NCBI GenBank assembly: GCA_001998905.1
Contig: MLAA01000029.1
Coordinates: 1 to 40,848, forward strand
Source of the DNA: Rodentibacter caecimuris
GTDB taxonomy: Bacteria > Pseudomonadota > Gammaproteobacteria > Enterobacterales > Pasteurellaceae
Direction of reading: 5' to 3'
Length of the DNA: 40,848 bases
Below, in pieces: positions 21,025 to 34,271 of this stretch; the stretch's first letter is position 1; the number at the start of each line of letters is the position of its first letter. The position numbers and the translations under genes were made by a program. Below the pieces are notes generated by a model that saw only the letters and a program-made list of their open reading frames with translations, made no database searches and was not told the origin of the DNA.

Positions 21025-21456
21025 ATGACAGAAAAACAAGTAAAGAAAGTATCATTGCGTCGTCGTGCCAGAGAATGTGCGGTACAAGCACTTTATTCTT
21101 GGGATATTTCAGGCAATTCCGTTCAAGAAATTGAATTGGCATTTATGCTTGATCAAGATATGAATGGGGTAGATAAAGTTTATTTTCGTAAGTTATTACA
21201 CCAAACAATTACGAATATTGAAGCTGTAGATTTTTCTATTTCTGCTTATTTAGATCGTCAGTTTAATGAGCTTGATCCAATAGAAAAAGCGGTATTGCGT
21301 GTCGCTGTCTATGAATTGCAATTTGAATTTGACGTACCTTATAAAGTTGTAATTAATGAAGCAATCGAAGTAGCTAAAGTATTCGGTTCGGATGAAAGTC
21401 ATAAATATATTAATGGTGTTTTAGATAAAATCGCACCAGCCTTGTCCCGTAAATAG
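21025..21456 (+). CDS. nusB: Transcription antitermination factor NusB
   Basis: Binds boxA RNA with NusE (S10) and supports antitermination on rRNA operons. The protein is 143 residues (E. coli 139). It is all-helical in type, with the basic N-terminus [40 protein letters not shown] in the middle, and the hallmark [20 protein letters not shown] and [12 protein letters not shown] near the end. It is sandwiched between ribH and thiL with gaps of 5 and 11 bases. Confidence 0.97.
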   Translation: MTEKQVKKVSLRRRARECAVQALYSWDISGNSVQEIELAFMLDQDMNGVDKVYFRKLLHQTITNIEAVDFSISAYLDRQFNELDPIEKAVLRVAVYELQFEFDVPYKVVINEAIEVAKVFGSDESHKYINGVLDKIAPALSRK

Positions 21457-21467
21457 GATATTAAGAA

Positions 21468-22472
21468 ATGGGTAATGGTGAATTTGACGTTATTCGGCGT
21501 TATTTTACTCCGTTTGGCCGCATTACCCGTAGTGATGTTATTGTTTCTATTGGTGATGATTGTGCAGTTACACAACATCTTCAAAATCAGTATGTAGCGA
21601 CCACTACGGATACAATGGTAGAGAATACCCATTTTCTCCCTTCAATTTCAGCTAGCGATTTAGCGTATAAAGCCATTGCGACTAACCTTAGCGATCTAGC
21701 CGCAATGGGTGCAAACCCAGCATGGTTTTCTTTGGCCTTAACGTTACCAAAAATAGATCAACGATGGTTATCAGAGTTTAGTAACAGTCTTTTTTCTGTC
21801 TTAGATCAATATAATGTGGAACTAATCGGTGGCGATACAACAAAAGGTTCTTTGTACGTTGTAACGATTACCGCACAGGGGATTATTTGCGGACAGGCAT
21901 TATGTCGTCATAGTGCTAATGTAGGCGACAGTATTTATGTCTCGGGAACATTGGGGGATAGTGCTGGTGGACTAAGGCTATTATTGCAAAATACGCCAGA
22001 AATAGAGAAAAATGTGGTTAATTTGACAAAAGAATATTTAATTCAACGTCATTTACGTCCTACTCCTAGAATCTCGTTGGGTAAAGCTTTGGCAAAAAAT
22101 CATTTGGCAAGTGCGGCAATTGATATTTCAGACGGTTTAGTTGCAGATCTCGGACACATTTTACAACGTAGTCAATGTCGAGCGGTTATTAATTTGGATA
22201 AACTTCCGCTTTCTCAACAATTAGTTGATACTTTTGGGCAAGGGCAAGCGGAGTGTTTAGCATTGTCAGGCGGCGAAGATTATGAGTTATGTTTCACTGT
22301 ATCTGAGCAAAATCAAATGAAGTTAGAAGATACTTTGGAAAGTCTTGGCGTTCCTTATTGTCGTATTGGACAAATTCTTGCGCCAGATCCGAAAGAATCA
22401 AACTTGATCTTCCAACGCCATGGACAGCCTGTTGAGTTGGGCGAGATAAAAGGTTTTGACCATTTTAAGTAG
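21468..22472 (+). CDS. thiL: Thiamine-monophosphate kinase
   Basis: Phosphorylates thiamine monophosphate to the active cofactor thiamine diphosphate. The protein is 334 residues (E. coli 325), of the PurM/ThiL ATP-binding fold. Visible motifs are DVIVSIGDDCAV near residues 22-33, TTDTMVENTHFLP, the KAIATNLSDLAAMGANPAWF block, ELIGGDTTKG with the Mg-binding Asp residues, IDISDGLVADLGHI and SGGEDYELCF. The start MGNGEFDVIRRYFTPFGRIT agrees with the family. Gaps to nusB and pgpA are 11 and 9 bases. Confidence 0.96.
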   Translation: MGNGEFDVIRRYFTPFGRITRSDVIVSIGDDCAVTQHLQNQYVATTTDTMVENTHFLPSISASDLAYKAIATNLSDLAAMGANPAWFSLALTLPKIDQRWLSEFSNSLFSVLDQYNVELIGGDTTKGSLYVVTITAQGIICGQALCRHSANVGDSIYVSGTLGDSAGGLRLLLQNTPEIEKNVVNLTKEYLIQRHLRPTPRISLGKALAKNHLASAAIDISDGLVADLGHILQRSQCRAVINLDKLPLSQQLVDTFGQGQAECLALSGGEDYELCFTVSEQNQMKLEDTLESLGVPYCRIGQILAPDPKESNLIFQRHGQPVELGEIKGFDHFK

Positions 22473-22481
22473 GATATTTTC

Positions 22482-22970
22482 ATGACACAACATAATCCCT
22501 TTGAAAAAATTCGTTTAACCAACCCAATTCATTTTCTTGCACTAGGCTTTGGTTCGGGATTAATGAAAAAGGCTCCGGGAACATGGGGAAGTGTTGTCGG
22601 GGTTTTATTTGGTTTTTTATTGTTAAACTTTCTTTCAATAAAAATATTCTTGATTTTGACCGCTCTTTTTTTTGTTATTGGATGTTATTTATGCCAGAAA
22701 ACTGCTGATGATATGGGGGTTCATGATCATGGTGCAATAGTTTGGGATGAAATTGTCGGTATTTTTATCGTGTTGAGTGCAATTCCCGTTTTATCTTGGC
22801 AATGGATGATAGTTGCTTTTGTACTATTTCGTTTCTTTGATATTTTAAAGCCATTCCCGATTCGTTATTTTGATCAAAAATTAGAAAGTGGCTTAGGTAT
22901 TATGGTTGATGATGTTCTAGCTGCAATTTATTCTGTTATCCTGATTTTCTTTATTCGATTATATTTCTAG
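22482..22970 (+). CDS. pgpA: Phosphatidylglycerophosphatase A
   Basis: Inner-membrane phosphatase that turns phosphatidylglycerophosphate into phosphatidylglycerol. The protein is 162 residues (E. coli 172) with three to four hydrophobic stretches. The family signatures are FGSGLMKKAPGTWGSVVGVL at the N-terminus, VHDHGAIVWDEIVGIF with the acidic catalytic residues, and KPFPIRYFDQKLESGLGIMV with DDVLAAIY towards the C-terminus. It follows thiL by 9 bases, the thiL-pgpA order found in many gammaproteobacteria. Confidence 0.95.
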   Translation: MTQHNPFEKIRLTNPIHFLALGFGSGLMKKAPGTWGSVVGVLFGFLLLNFLSIKIFLILTALFFVIGCYLCQKTADDMGVHDHGAIVWDEIVGIFIVLSAIPVLSWQWMIVAFVLFRFFDILKPFPIRYFDQKLESGLGIMVDDVLAAIYSVILIFFIRLYF

Positions 22971-22982
22971 AGAGGAAAGCTT

Positions 22983-24681
<1,699 letters not shown>

Positions 24682-24813
24682 ATTAAAAGAGAACAAAAAT
24701 AATTATGAATTATAGCGTAAATTTATTTATTTTTCGGTGAAATCTTGGAATTATCTTACCTTTATCTTTGAGTTTAAATGTGTATAATCAATTCACTTTG
24801 TGAGGACTGCATA

Positions 24814-25437
24814 ATGAGCCAATTTTTTTATATTCATCCCGAAAATCCCCAAGTTCGTTTAATTAATCAAGCTGTAGAAATTTTGCGTAGTGGCGGTGTG
24901 ATCGTTTACCCTACGGATTCAGGCTATGCACTTGGTTGTATGATTGGAGATAAACATGCAATGGATCGTATCGTTGCTATTCGTTGTTTACCTGAGGGCC
25001 ATAATTTCACCTTAATTTGCAGTGATCTTTCTGAATTATCTAATTATGCTTTAGTAACAAATCCCGCTTATCGTTTAATTAAAAATAATACGCCGGGACG
25101 CTATACATTTATTTTAACTGCAACTAAAGAGCTTCCTCGACGTTTAATGACTTCAAAACGTAAAACTATTGGATTACGCGTTCCAGACAACCAAATTGCA
25201 TTAGATTTACTAAAAGCACTAGGACAGCCGATTTTATCTTGCTCTTTAATGCTACCAAACAATGAACATTTGACTCAATCTGATCCAGAAGAAATTCGTG
25301 AGTGTTTAGAACATCAAGTGGATTTGATTATTCATGGTGGATATTTAGGACCCGAACCGACAACAGTGGTAGATTTGACCGAGGATTCACCTATGATTTT
25401 ACGCGAAGGTAGCGGTTCTATCGCACCTTTTGTTTAA
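24814..25437 (+). CDS. yciO: YciO, Sua5/TsaC-like (YrdC domain) protein
   Basis: A 207-residue YrdC-fold protein, almost a full-length match to E. coli YciO (opens MSQFFYIHPENPQVRLINQA; also GGVIVYPTDSGYALGCMIGD, NNTPGRYTFILTATKELPRR and KRKTIGLRVPDN). YciO is a paralogue of the threonylcarbamoyl-AMP synthases TsaC/Sua5 that start t6A tRNA modification; its own role is not settled. I start at the ATG at 24814 (ribosome site GAGG), dropping 12 upstream in-frame residues. A perfect TATAAT lies at 24783-24788 but no good -35. rluB follows after 52 bases. Confidence 0.93.
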   Translation: MSQFFYIHPENPQVRLINQAVEILRSGGVIVYPTDSGYALGCMIGDKHAMDRIVAIRCLPEGHNFTLICSDLSELSNYALVTNPAYRLIKNNTPGRYTFILTATKELPRRLMTSKRKTIGLRVPDNQIALDLLKALGQPILSCSLMLPNNEHLTQSDPEEIRECLEHQVDLIIHGGYLGPEPTTVVDLTEDSPMILREGSGSIAPFV

Positions 25438-25489
25438 CGTTATGCCAGACGCTTGAGAAAGCGGCATTTTCCAATTAATAAGGATGACA

Positions 25490-26458
25490 ATGAAACAAAC
25501 ACAAAAACAATTAAAAAATAGACTGCATCTTCCTGCTAAAGGAACAGCTGATTTAGCAGCCAAATCTAGATTATTGACAAAAGCGTCTCAGGCTACTCAT
25601 ACCAAGGGTGAAAAATTGCAGAAGGTCTTAGCCAGAGCAGGGCAGGGATCTCGTCGAGAAATAGAAAAAATGATTGAACAGGGAAGAGTGAGTGTTAATG
25701 GTAAAGTTGCGACGCTAGGAGATCGGGTCGAGATTAGTTCAGCATTAAAGATTCGGATTGACGGAAACATTATTAATTTATCTCAGGCTCAAAAAGAGTT
25801 ATGCAGAGTGTTAATGTATTATAAGCCAGAAGGCGAACTTTGCACCCGTCATGATCCGGAGGGGAGAGCAACGGTATTTGATCGTCTGCCGCGTTTAACC
25901 GGGTCAAGATGGATTGCTGTTGGGCGTTTAGATATTAATACATCGGGTTTATTGCTATTTACAACAGATGGAGAATTAGCAAATCGTTTAATGCACCCGA
26001 GCCGAGAAGTTGAACGTGAATATTCCGTGAGAATCTTTGGGCAAGTAGATCAAGGGATGCTTAACCGTTTGCGTAAAGGGGTACAGCTTGAAGATGGTCC
26101 AGCTAATTTTAAAGAGATTAAATTTGTTGGCGGTGTTGGAATGAACCAATGGTTTGATGTTACTTTAATGGAGGGGCGTAATCGTGAAGTTCGTCGTTTG
26201 TGGGAATCACAAGGTATTCAAGTTAGTCGCTTAATCCGTATCCGTTATGGCAATATTAAGTTAATGAAAAGTCTACCTCGTGGTGGATGGGAAGAAATGG
26301 ATCTGCAGAATGTCAATTATTTACGAGAATTAGTTGGTTTACCGCCTGAGACAGAATCAAAGTTAGATGTAGCGAAACAAAAAAGACGACCAAAAACAGG
26401 ACAGATTAGGAAAGCGGTAAAACGCTACTCTGATCTAAATAAACGTTATAAGAGGTAG
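25490..26458 (+). CDS. rluB: 23S rRNA pseudouridine synthase RluB
   Basis: Makes pseudouridine 2605 in 23S rRNA. The protein is 322 residues from the ATG at 25490; another ATG 6 bases earlier lies right against the AAGG ribosome site and is less likely. Order of parts: a basic N-terminal tail, an S4 RNA-binding domain ([20 protein letters not shown] onward), then the RsuA-type catalytic domain with [19 protein letters not shown] (catalytic Asp148), [15 protein letters not shown] and [18 protein letters not shown], and a Lys/Arg-rich C-terminal tail. cysB starts 8 bases after its stop, so the two are probably co-transcribed. Confidence 0.95.
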   Translation: MKQTQKQLKNRLHLPAKGTADLAAKSRLLTKASQATHTKGEKLQKVLARAGQGSRREIEKMIEQGRVSVNGKVATLGDRVEISSALKIRIDGNIINLSQAQKELCRVLMYYKPEGELCTRHDPEGRATVFDRLPRLTGSRWIAVGRLDINTSGLLLFTTDGELANRLMHPSREVEREYSVRIFGQVDQGMLNRLRKGVQLEDGPANFKEIKFVGGVGMNQWFDVTLMEGRNREVRRLWESQGIQVSRLIRIRYGNIKLMKSLPRGGWEEMDLQNVNYLRELVGLPPETESKLDVAKQKRRPKTGQIRKAVKRYSDLNKRYKR

Positions 26459-26466
26459 CCTATTAG

Positions 26467-27438
<972 letters not shown>

Positions 27439-27538
27439 CCAGTTTGTGCTTCATAGAGAATCATTAAAATAACCGATTTTGATCTGAGCAAAATAATCAA
27501 TCATCCCTTTTTATAAAGAGGAAAAATGGGTGAAAAAA

Positions 27539-27576
27539 CTGCACTTTAGTCGAAGGTTAGTCTAACTAAAGTGCAG
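27539..27576. terminator. Bidirectional terminator between cysB and kdsA
   Basis: CTGCACTTTAGT (27539-27550) and ACTAAAGTGCAG (27565-27576) are perfectly complementary, with a 14-base loop. Read on the minus strand it is followed by TTTTTT (kdsA side); on the plus strand by ATTATTTT (cysB side). Confidence 0.85.
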
Positions 27577-27636
27577 ATTATTTTAAGATAAGTAAAGCCA
27601 GATTTTTCAAAAATGTGATTCTTTTTGACCGCACTT

Positions 27637-29301
<1,665 letters not shown>

Positions 29302-29302
<1 letters not shown>

Positions 29303-30216
29303 TATTCCTTCCGACAACCTAACGTAACGCGTTCATTGTTACCATAATCACAAAAGGTTTCAATTTTTTGCCATAAATTTTTTTGAAAAATTGACCGCAC
29401 TTTTTCACCTTGTTGCCAGCCATGTTCTACAATTAGCCAACCTTGTGGTTTTAAATAGTTTTTTGCTTGCTCGATAATCAAACGTAAATCAGCATAACCT
29501 TGTTCTTCTGCGATTAAAGCAGAGAGCGGTTCAAAACGTACATCGCCTAATTGTAAGTGTTCATCCAGCGGATCAATATAAGGCGGGTTAGCAACAATGA
29601 GATCAAATTTCTGACTAGGTAAATGATCAAACCAGTTGCTTTGTAGAAATTGTGCATTGAGAACTTGATTACGTTTGGCGTTTATTTTCGCCAATTCTAC
29701 GGCACCTTCAATTTTATCTACACCCAGTATTGTTAATTTTCCGCCAGATTTTTCGATTAAAGGCTGTAACTCGACAGCTAATGATAGCGCTATGGCACCA
29801 GTTCCTGTACCAAGATCTAAAATCGCTAATTCTCCATCGAAAGAAGGGAAAAAGTATGTCGAATTTAATCGTGATTTTGCTTTTTCTAATGCGATTTCTA
29901 CCAATATTTCAGTATCAGGCCGGGGAATCAAAGTATCTGATGATACTGATAAATCTAATGACCAAAATGATTTTTCACCGAGAATATAGGCAATAGGTTC
30001 GCCTTTTGCTCGCCTTTGCAATTTCTTATCTAGTTGAATTAATTCGTTTTGCGTTAATTCAGTTTCTGAAAAAGCAAGAATATGAGCTGTTGATTTCCCT
30101 ATGACTGATTGTAATAGCTGCTTTGTTTCCTGTTTAACATCAACATAGGGATTATTATGATGTAATTTTTTGATTAACAACATCGCGCTAGAATCAAGCC
30201 ACTGTTTATAGTTCAT
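29302..30216 (-). CDS. prmC: Release factor glutamine methyltransferase PrmC
   Basis: SAM-dependent enzyme that methylates the Gln of the GGQ loop in RF1 and RF2, raising termination efficiency. The protein is 304 residues (E. coli 277; the extra length includes a loop near 115-130). Motif I is ILDLGTGTGAIALSLA (from about 132), the catalytic NPPYIDP is at 210-216, and FEPLSALIAEEQG follows. It overlaps the RDD gene upstream by ATGA (4 bases) and sirB1 downstream by 1 base. Its substrate RF1 (prfA) is encoded at the head of the same run. An uptake word lies inside (29394-29402). Confidence 0.96.
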
Positions 30217-30659
30217 TTCATTGACTCATTGACGACAATTGTAGACATAATAATATCAGTTAGGGAACGTTTTTCATTGTTTACAAAAGCAGCAATAGCG
30301 CTAATTATGATCATCACTCCAAACAAAGAGAAAGTATAATCCAGTAGCTCTCTTAAAATATATTTTGTTAGTGAAATTGAATTTCGGGTTTGATAATCCA
30401 CAACCTTTAGGGATAGCCAGCGCTTTGCTAAGGTTTGTCTATATTTTTTTATGAAATAGAGCTGCCAAGCTAGGTAAATAAATATAAGAATGATAGAACT
30501 TAATTTTCCCAATTGTACTCCGATAAGAATTATTAGATAGAGTAACATCGCATTTATTATTGATGCAAGCCAACGTTTAAATCGGCTTGCAAGTATAAGA
30601 GGAGGGGATGGATATATCTGATTTACCGTCTTTTGTTCATGTGGTTTTTCAACTATCAT
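30213..30659 (-). CDS. RDD-family membrane protein
   Basis: A 148-residue protein with three or four hydrophobic segments (AMLLYLIILIGVQLG, IILIFIYLAWQLYFI, YTFSLFGVMIIISAIAAFV). The pattern RFKRWLASIINAMLL, then RQTLAKRWLSLKVVDYQTRN, fits the RDD family, though one usual Asp in the first segment appears to be Asn. Start chosen at ATG 30659 (GAAGGA upstream) over a GTG five codons earlier. It lies between prfA and prmC, overlapping prmC by 4 bases. Function unknown; RDD proteins have been linked to ion exchange in a few bacteria. Confidence 0.75.
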   Translation of the reverse strand: MIVEKPHEQKTVNQIYPSPPLILASRFKRWLASIINAMLLYLIILIGVQLGKLSSIILIFIYLAWQLYFIKKYRQTLAKRWLSLKVVDYQTRNSISLTKYILRELLDYTFSLFGVMIIISAIAAFVNNEKRSLTDIIMSTIVVNESMK

Positions 30660-30698
30660 TATATTTTCCTTCACATTATTAATGTTGAATGTTTGACG

Positions 30699-31781
30699 TT
30701 AATTCTGTTCAGATAGTGCTGCCAATTGATCTGCTTGATATTCTGTAATGATAGGTTGAATTAATTCATCAATTTTTCCATTCATTACTTCGTCAAGACG
30801 ATAAAGTGTTAAATTAATACGATGATCGGTTACGCGTCCTTGTGGATAGTTATAGGTACGGATTTTATCGGATCTATCCCCTGAACCTAATAGGTTACGG
30901 CGAGTATCCGCTTGCTCTTGAGCTTGCTTTTCTTGTTCTGCTTGAATAATACGCGAAGCTAAAACTGACATCGCTTTAGCTTTATTTTTGTGTTGTGAGC
31001 GCTCGTCTTGACATTCTACTACGATACCTGTCGGTAAATGGGTAATTCGTACAGCGGAATCGGTAGTATTAACGTGTTGTCCACCCGCTCCGGAGGAACG
31101 GTAAGTATCGATTTTTAAATCGCTAGGATTGATTTCCGGCATTTCGCTTTCAGGTAATTCGGGCATTACCGCAACCGTACAAGCCGAAGTATGGATTCGT
31201 CCTTGTGATTCTGTTTTTGGTACACGCTGTACTCGATGACCGCCAGACTCGAATTTTAGTTGTCCATAAACTCCCTCACCACTGATTTTTACGATGACTT
31301 CTTTATAGCCTCCTTGTTCGCTTTCATTTGCACTTAGCATTTCTATGCGCCATCGTTTACTTTCTGCATAACGGCTGTACATCCGGAATAAATCTCCAGC
31401 AAAAATACCAGCTTCATCTCCCCCAGTTCCTGCTCGAATTTCTAAATAGCAGTTATATTCATCGTTTGGATCTTTTGGTAACAAAAGAATTTGTAATTGT
31501 TGTTCAACTTGTTCTAATTCAGATCTCGATGTTTCAATTTCTTCTTGTGCCATTTCTTTCATGCTCGGATCATCAAGTAAAAATTCGGCTTCTTCAATAT
31601 TGTTATTGAGCTGATTCCAGCGATTGAAACATTTTACAACATCTTCGAGTTGAGCATATTCTTTTGAGTAGGCGCGGAATTTATCTTGGTCGCTAATTAC
31701 TGAGGGATCGCCTAGTAAGGCTTCCAGTTCTTCATGGCGTTCTTTTAAACTTTCTAATTTACTAATAATAGAGGCTTTCAT
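30699..31781 (-). CDS. prfA: Peptide chain release factor 1
   Basis: Recognises UAA and UAG stop codons and triggers peptide release. The protein is 360 residues, as in E. coli. The catalytic GGQ is at 233-235 ([20 protein letters not shown]), the codon-reading tripeptide PxT appears as PKT (188-190) in [19 protein letters not shown], and [20 protein letters not shown] precedes them. Ribosome site AAGG lies before the ATG. It heads the run prfA-RDD-prmC-sirB1-kdsA, so the release factor and its methylase are co-expressed. Confidence 0.97.
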   Translation of the reverse strand: MKASIISKLESLKERHEELEALLGDPSVISDQDKFRAYSKEYAQLEDVVKCFNRWNQLNNNIEEAEFLLDDPSMKEMAQEEIETSRSELEQVEQQLQILLLPKDPNDEYNCYLEIRAGTGGDEAGIFAGDLFRMYSRYAESKRWRIEMLSANESEQGGYKEVIVKISGEGVYGQLKFESGGHRVQRVPKTESQGRIHTSACTVAVMPELPESEMPEINPSDLKIDTYRSSGAGGQHVNTTDSAVRITHLPTGIVVECQDERSQHKNKAKAMSVLASRIIQAEQEKQAQEQADTRRNLLGSGDRSDKIRTYNYPQGRVTDHRINLTLYRLDEVMNGKIDELIQPIITEYQADQLAALSEQN

Positions 31782-31878
31782 AACTTACCTTGTGTGTGAA
31801 ATTGGAAATAAAAATCGGTGTATTTTAGCTGATTTTAGAAGAAATGAGTAGCGTTGGGAAACCCTTACTAAAACAGAC

Positions 31879-31894
31879 CCGCACTTTCGTGCGG
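31879..31894 (-). terminator. Terminator of epmC with a GAAA tetraloop and uptake-like word
   Basis: On the minus strand CCGCAC-GAAA-GTGCGG, a perfect 6-pair stem closed by a GNRA loop, then GTCTGTTTT. The word AAAGTGCGGG within it is one base off the uptake consensus. It lies 7 bases beyond the epmC stop. Confidence 0.75.
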
Positions 31895-31900
31895 TAGCGA

Positions 31901-32437
31901 TTAAATTTTTGTTACATCGAATAAATTTAAGTCAATATAGTTAGGGGTATGGTAAAAATGAGCTAATGCTTGGCGTAGCGTTTCTGCTCGTTTAGGTAAA
32001 CCTTTTTCCGCATAAAGTTTTACTTGCTCATAAACTGCTTGTTTAAATGGCTGAGTATTACCTGGATCTCCGTCTAGATTATCAGCACTGGCAAAATAGC
32101 GGAAACCTGCGGCAGTAGCTAGGATCCATTCAATTGCTTGGGGTTTAATTTCGACTTTTTCAAATTCTCGTTGTCGCTCGGTAGAACGTCCATCAGGTTC
32201 GTACCAGTAGCCGAAATCTTCTAATTTACGTCGTTCTTTACCAGCGACAAGCCAATGGGCAATTTCATGCAATGCGCTACTATAAAATCCTCTGGCAAAA
32301 TAAATAGCATTATAAGGGACTTGTTCATTTGCCGGTAGATAAATAGGTTCTTCGCCTCCTCTTACTAATTTAGTATTAAACTCTTTTTCAAAACATTGGT
32401 TAAAAATTTGAATAATATCATCTAATTGATGTTCCAT
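31901..32437 (-). CDS. epmC: Elongation factor P hydroxylase EpmC
   Basis: Hydroxylates the beta-lysylated Lys of elongation factor P after EpmA and EpmB have acted. The protein is 178 residues (E. coli YfcM 182). It matches throughout: GGEEPIYLPANEQVPYNAIY, YSSALHEIAHWLVAGKERRK with the HExxH-type metal ligands, DFGYWYEPDGRSTERQREFE, VEIKPQAIEWILATAAGFRY and LAHFYHTPNYIDL. It is a separate unit, 119 bases upstream of prfA, with its own terminator. Ribosome site AGGAGAAA is strong. epmA and epmB are not in the window. Confidence 0.94.
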   Translation of the reverse strand: MEHQLDDIIQIFNQCFEKEFNTKLVRGGEEPIYLPANEQVPYNAIYFARGFYSSALHEIAHWLVAGKERRKLEDFGYWYEPDGRSTERQREFEKVEIKPQAIEWILATAAGFRYFASADNLDGDPGNTQPFKQAVYEQVKLYAEKGLPKRAETLRQALAHFYHTPNYIDLNLFDVTKI

Positions 32438-32564
32438 CTTATTTCTCCTGAAATGATTATTTTCAAATTATAATTGAATTTATTCTAGTAACTTCATATT
32501 TTTTCAGATTTTTTAACAAAGAGTATTAATTTAGAATAGTTAAAAAATGGTTAATTAAATTATT

Positions 32565-32652
32565 AAATGAGAATAGTTTATATTAATAAAATCCTTTTTT
32601 ATTAATTACTTACATGAAAAATAAATATAAAAAACATTGCTAATTCTCATTT
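32565..32652. repeat. Inverted AAATGAGAAT pair upstream of the ferritin genes
   Basis: AAATGAGAAT (32565-32574) recurs in inverted form as ATTCTCATTT (32643-32652). TGAGAAT resembles one half of a Fur box (TGATAAT). The second copy falls between the -35 and -10 of the ftn promoter, a position where a repressor would block polymerase. Full 15-base Fur-box matches are only about 8-9 of 14, so binding by Fur is a guess. Confidence 0.35.
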
Positions 32653-32664
32653 GGCTGGTAAAAT
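32637..32664 (+). promoter_or_regulatory. Candidate promoter of the ferritin operon
   Basis: TTGCTA (32637-32642, 4 of 6), a 16-base spacer and TAAAAT (32659-32664, 5 of 6). The leader of about 30 bases ends with the ribosome site AGAGGGG before the first ferritin ATG. Confidence 0.5.
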
Positions 32665-32701
32665 GCCTACCTGAGTCTTATTTATAAAGAGGGGTTTAGT
32701 T

Positions 32702-33190
32702 ATGTTAAGTAAAGCGATTACAGCTAAGTTAAATGAACAAATTAACTTAGAATTTTATTCATCTAATGTTTATTTACAAATGAGTGCTTGGTGCTCTAGA
32801 CATGGCTACGAAGGTGCGGCTGCATTTTTACTTCGTCATGCAGATGAAGAAATGGAACATATGCAAAAGTTATTCCAATACGTGAATGAAACCAGCGGAA
32901 TGCCTCTATTAGGAAAAATTGAAGCGCCAAAAAATGATTATAAATCTTTGAAAGAAGTCTTTGAAATTACATTAGAGCATGAAAAACTCGTAACAGCAAA
33001 GATTAATGAATTGGTTGAAGTAACGTTTGCAGATAAAGATTATTCTACCTTTAATTTCCTACAATGGTACGTTGCAGAGCAACACGAAGAAGAAAAGCTA
33101 TTTAGTAGCATTATCGATAAATTTAATTTACTTGGAGAAGACGGTCGTTCTCTTTATTTTATCGATCGTGATTTAGCTACATTAGAATAG
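32702..33190 (+). CDS. ftnA: Non-haem ferritin, first of a tandem pair
   Basis: Iron-storage protein that oxidises and stores iron in a 24-subunit shell. The protein is 162 residues (E. coli FtnA 165). The ferroxidase ligands fall at the same residue numbers as in E. coli FtnA: Glu17, Glu49 and Glu50, His53, Glu94, Glu126, Gln127, Glu129 and Glu130 (blocks [30 protein letters not shown] and [11 protein letters not shown]). No haem-binding Met of the bacterioferritin type is apparent. The second ferritin starts 11 bases after its stop. The promoter region carries an inverted Fur-half-site-like pair. Confidence 0.95.
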   Translation: MLSKAITAKLNEQINLEFYSSNVYLQMSAWCSRHGYEGAAAFLLRHADEEMEHMQKLFQYVNETSGMPLLGKIEAPKNDYKSLKEVFEITLEHEKLVTAKINELVEVTFADKDYSTFNFLQWYVAEQHEEEKLFSSIIDKFNLLGEDGRSLYFIDRDLATLE

Positions 33191-33201
33191 GAGAAAAAAT
33201 T

Positions 33202-33699
33202 ATGTTATCGGCAAATGTAATTAAGTTATTAAATGATCAAATGAACTTGGAATTTTATTCTTCCAATTTATATCTTCAAATGAGTGCTTGGTGTGAACAG
33301 AAAGGCTTTGAAGGTACGGCAAAATTCTTATGTGCACATGCAGCTGAAGAAATGCAACATATGCGTAAATTATTTACATATTTAAATGAAACTGGTGCAT
33401 TAGCTGTAATTGAAGAAATTAAAGCACCTCCGCATGAGTTCTCTTCTCTTAAAGAAGTACTTGAAATGACTTATCATCATGAGAAGCTCATTACAGAAAA
33501 AATTAATGAATTAGTCGGTAAAACGTTTGAAGAAAAAGATTATTCCGCATTTAATTTCTTGCAGTGGTATGTGGCGGAGCAACATGAAGAAGAGAAATTA
33601 TTCAGTGGTATTTTAGATAAATTAAATCTTCTTGGTGAAGACGGTAAAGGTTTATTCTTAATTGATAAAGACTTAGGTAGTTTGTCAACTAAGAAATAA
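33202..33699 (+). CDS. ftnB: Non-haem ferritin, second of the tandem pair
   Basis: A 165-residue paralogue of the preceding ferritin, with the same segments ([55 protein letters not shown]). All ferroxidase residues, Glu17, Glu50, His53, Glu94, Glu126, Gln127 and Glu130, are also kept, so both copies should be active. The pair may form hetero-oligomers. The name ftnB here means second copy and does not imply equivalence to the divergent E. coli FtnB. Ribosome site AGGAG; the operon ends at a hairpin right after the stop. Confidence 0.94.
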   Translation: MLSANVIKLLNDQMNLEFYSSNLYLQMSAWCEQKGFEGTAKFLCAHAAEEMQHMRKLFTYLNETGALAVIEEIKAPPHEFSSLKEVLEMTYHHEKLITEKINELVGKTFEEKDYSAFNFLQWYVAEQHEEEKLFSGILDKLNLLGEDGKGLFLIDKDLGSLSTKK

Positions 33700-33703
33700 T
33701 ATA

Positions 33704-33726
33704 AAAGGGCACATATAGTGCCTTTT
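33704..33726 (+). terminator. Terminator of the ferritin operon
   Basis: AAAGGGCAC (33704-33712), loop ATATA, GTGCCTTTT (33718-33726), one wobble pair, followed by CTATTTTT. It starts a few bases after the second ferritin stop; a perfect uptake word follows at 33739-33747. Confidence 0.85.
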
Positions 33727-33808
33727 CTATTTTTGTAAAAGTGCGGTCAATAATATGGTTATTTGATTACACATTTATTTGTAATAAAAATATAGTTTTG
33801 AGGAATAT

Positions 33809-34126
33809 ATGGAATCGAGAAATGTAGATCCTGATGCACTTATTGATTTAGCTTATGAAACTTTCCTAGAAATGGCAAGTGATCATCTTGAACCCGCAGA
33901 TATCATTTTGTTCAATTTGCAATTTGAAGAGCGTGGAGCAGTAGAGTTAGTGGAAACATCGGGAGATTGGGAACAACAAATCGGTGTTTTGATTGATCCT
34001 AATGAATATGCTGAAGTTTGGGTTGGATTGCTTAATGAACAAGATCAAATGGATGATATTTTTGCAAAATTTTTAATTTCTTATAACCAAGATGAGCCAG
34101 AATGCCACGTTATTTGGAAGAATTAA
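33809..34126 (+). CDS. yciU: HI1450/YciU-family acidic protein (putative double-strand DNA mimic)
   Basis: A 105-residue, strongly acidic protein with near-complete identity in blocks to H. influenzae HI1450 as I recall it: [50 protein letters not shown] and the C-terminal HVIWK. HI1450 was solved structurally and proposed to mimic DNA and bind the HU protein; its physiological role is unclear. It stands alone, 110 bases after the ferritins, with ribosome site GAGGA, and is followed by its own hairpin. Confidence 0.88.
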   Translation: MESRNVDPDALIDLAYETFLEMASDHLEPADIILFNLQFEERGAVELVETSGDWEQQIGVLIDPNEYAEVWVGLLNEQDQMDDIFAKFLISYNQDEPECHVIWKN

Positions 34127-34165
34127 GCAATTTTGTACCGAAAATACTATGAAGTGGTTTAGCTT

Positions 34166-34194
34166 ATTGGTGTTTCTCTATAAAAAATACCAAT
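34166..34194 (+). terminator. Hairpin downstream of the yciU-type gene
   Basis: ATTGGTGTTT (34166-34175) pairs with AAATACCAAT (34185-34194), one wobble, 9-base loop, followed by ATTAATTATTTTA. The T run is broken, so strength is uncertain. Confidence 0.55.
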
Positions 34195-34271
34195 ATTAAT
34201 TATTTTACAGTTAATGTTTCTACAATTAATATTATTTCATTTTTATAGATTAGAAAACAGAAATTCAATAG

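Noticed and set aside
20716-21039. Minus-strand 107-codon frame across ribH
   Set aside because: Shadow of ribH and the start of nusB; composition rich in Ser, Ala and Pro typical of reverse-frame reads.
30213-31781. PKT tripeptide in RF1 instead of the E. coli PAT
   Set aside because: The middle residue of the PxT stop-codon reading motif varies naturally among RF1 proteins, so no recoding is implied.
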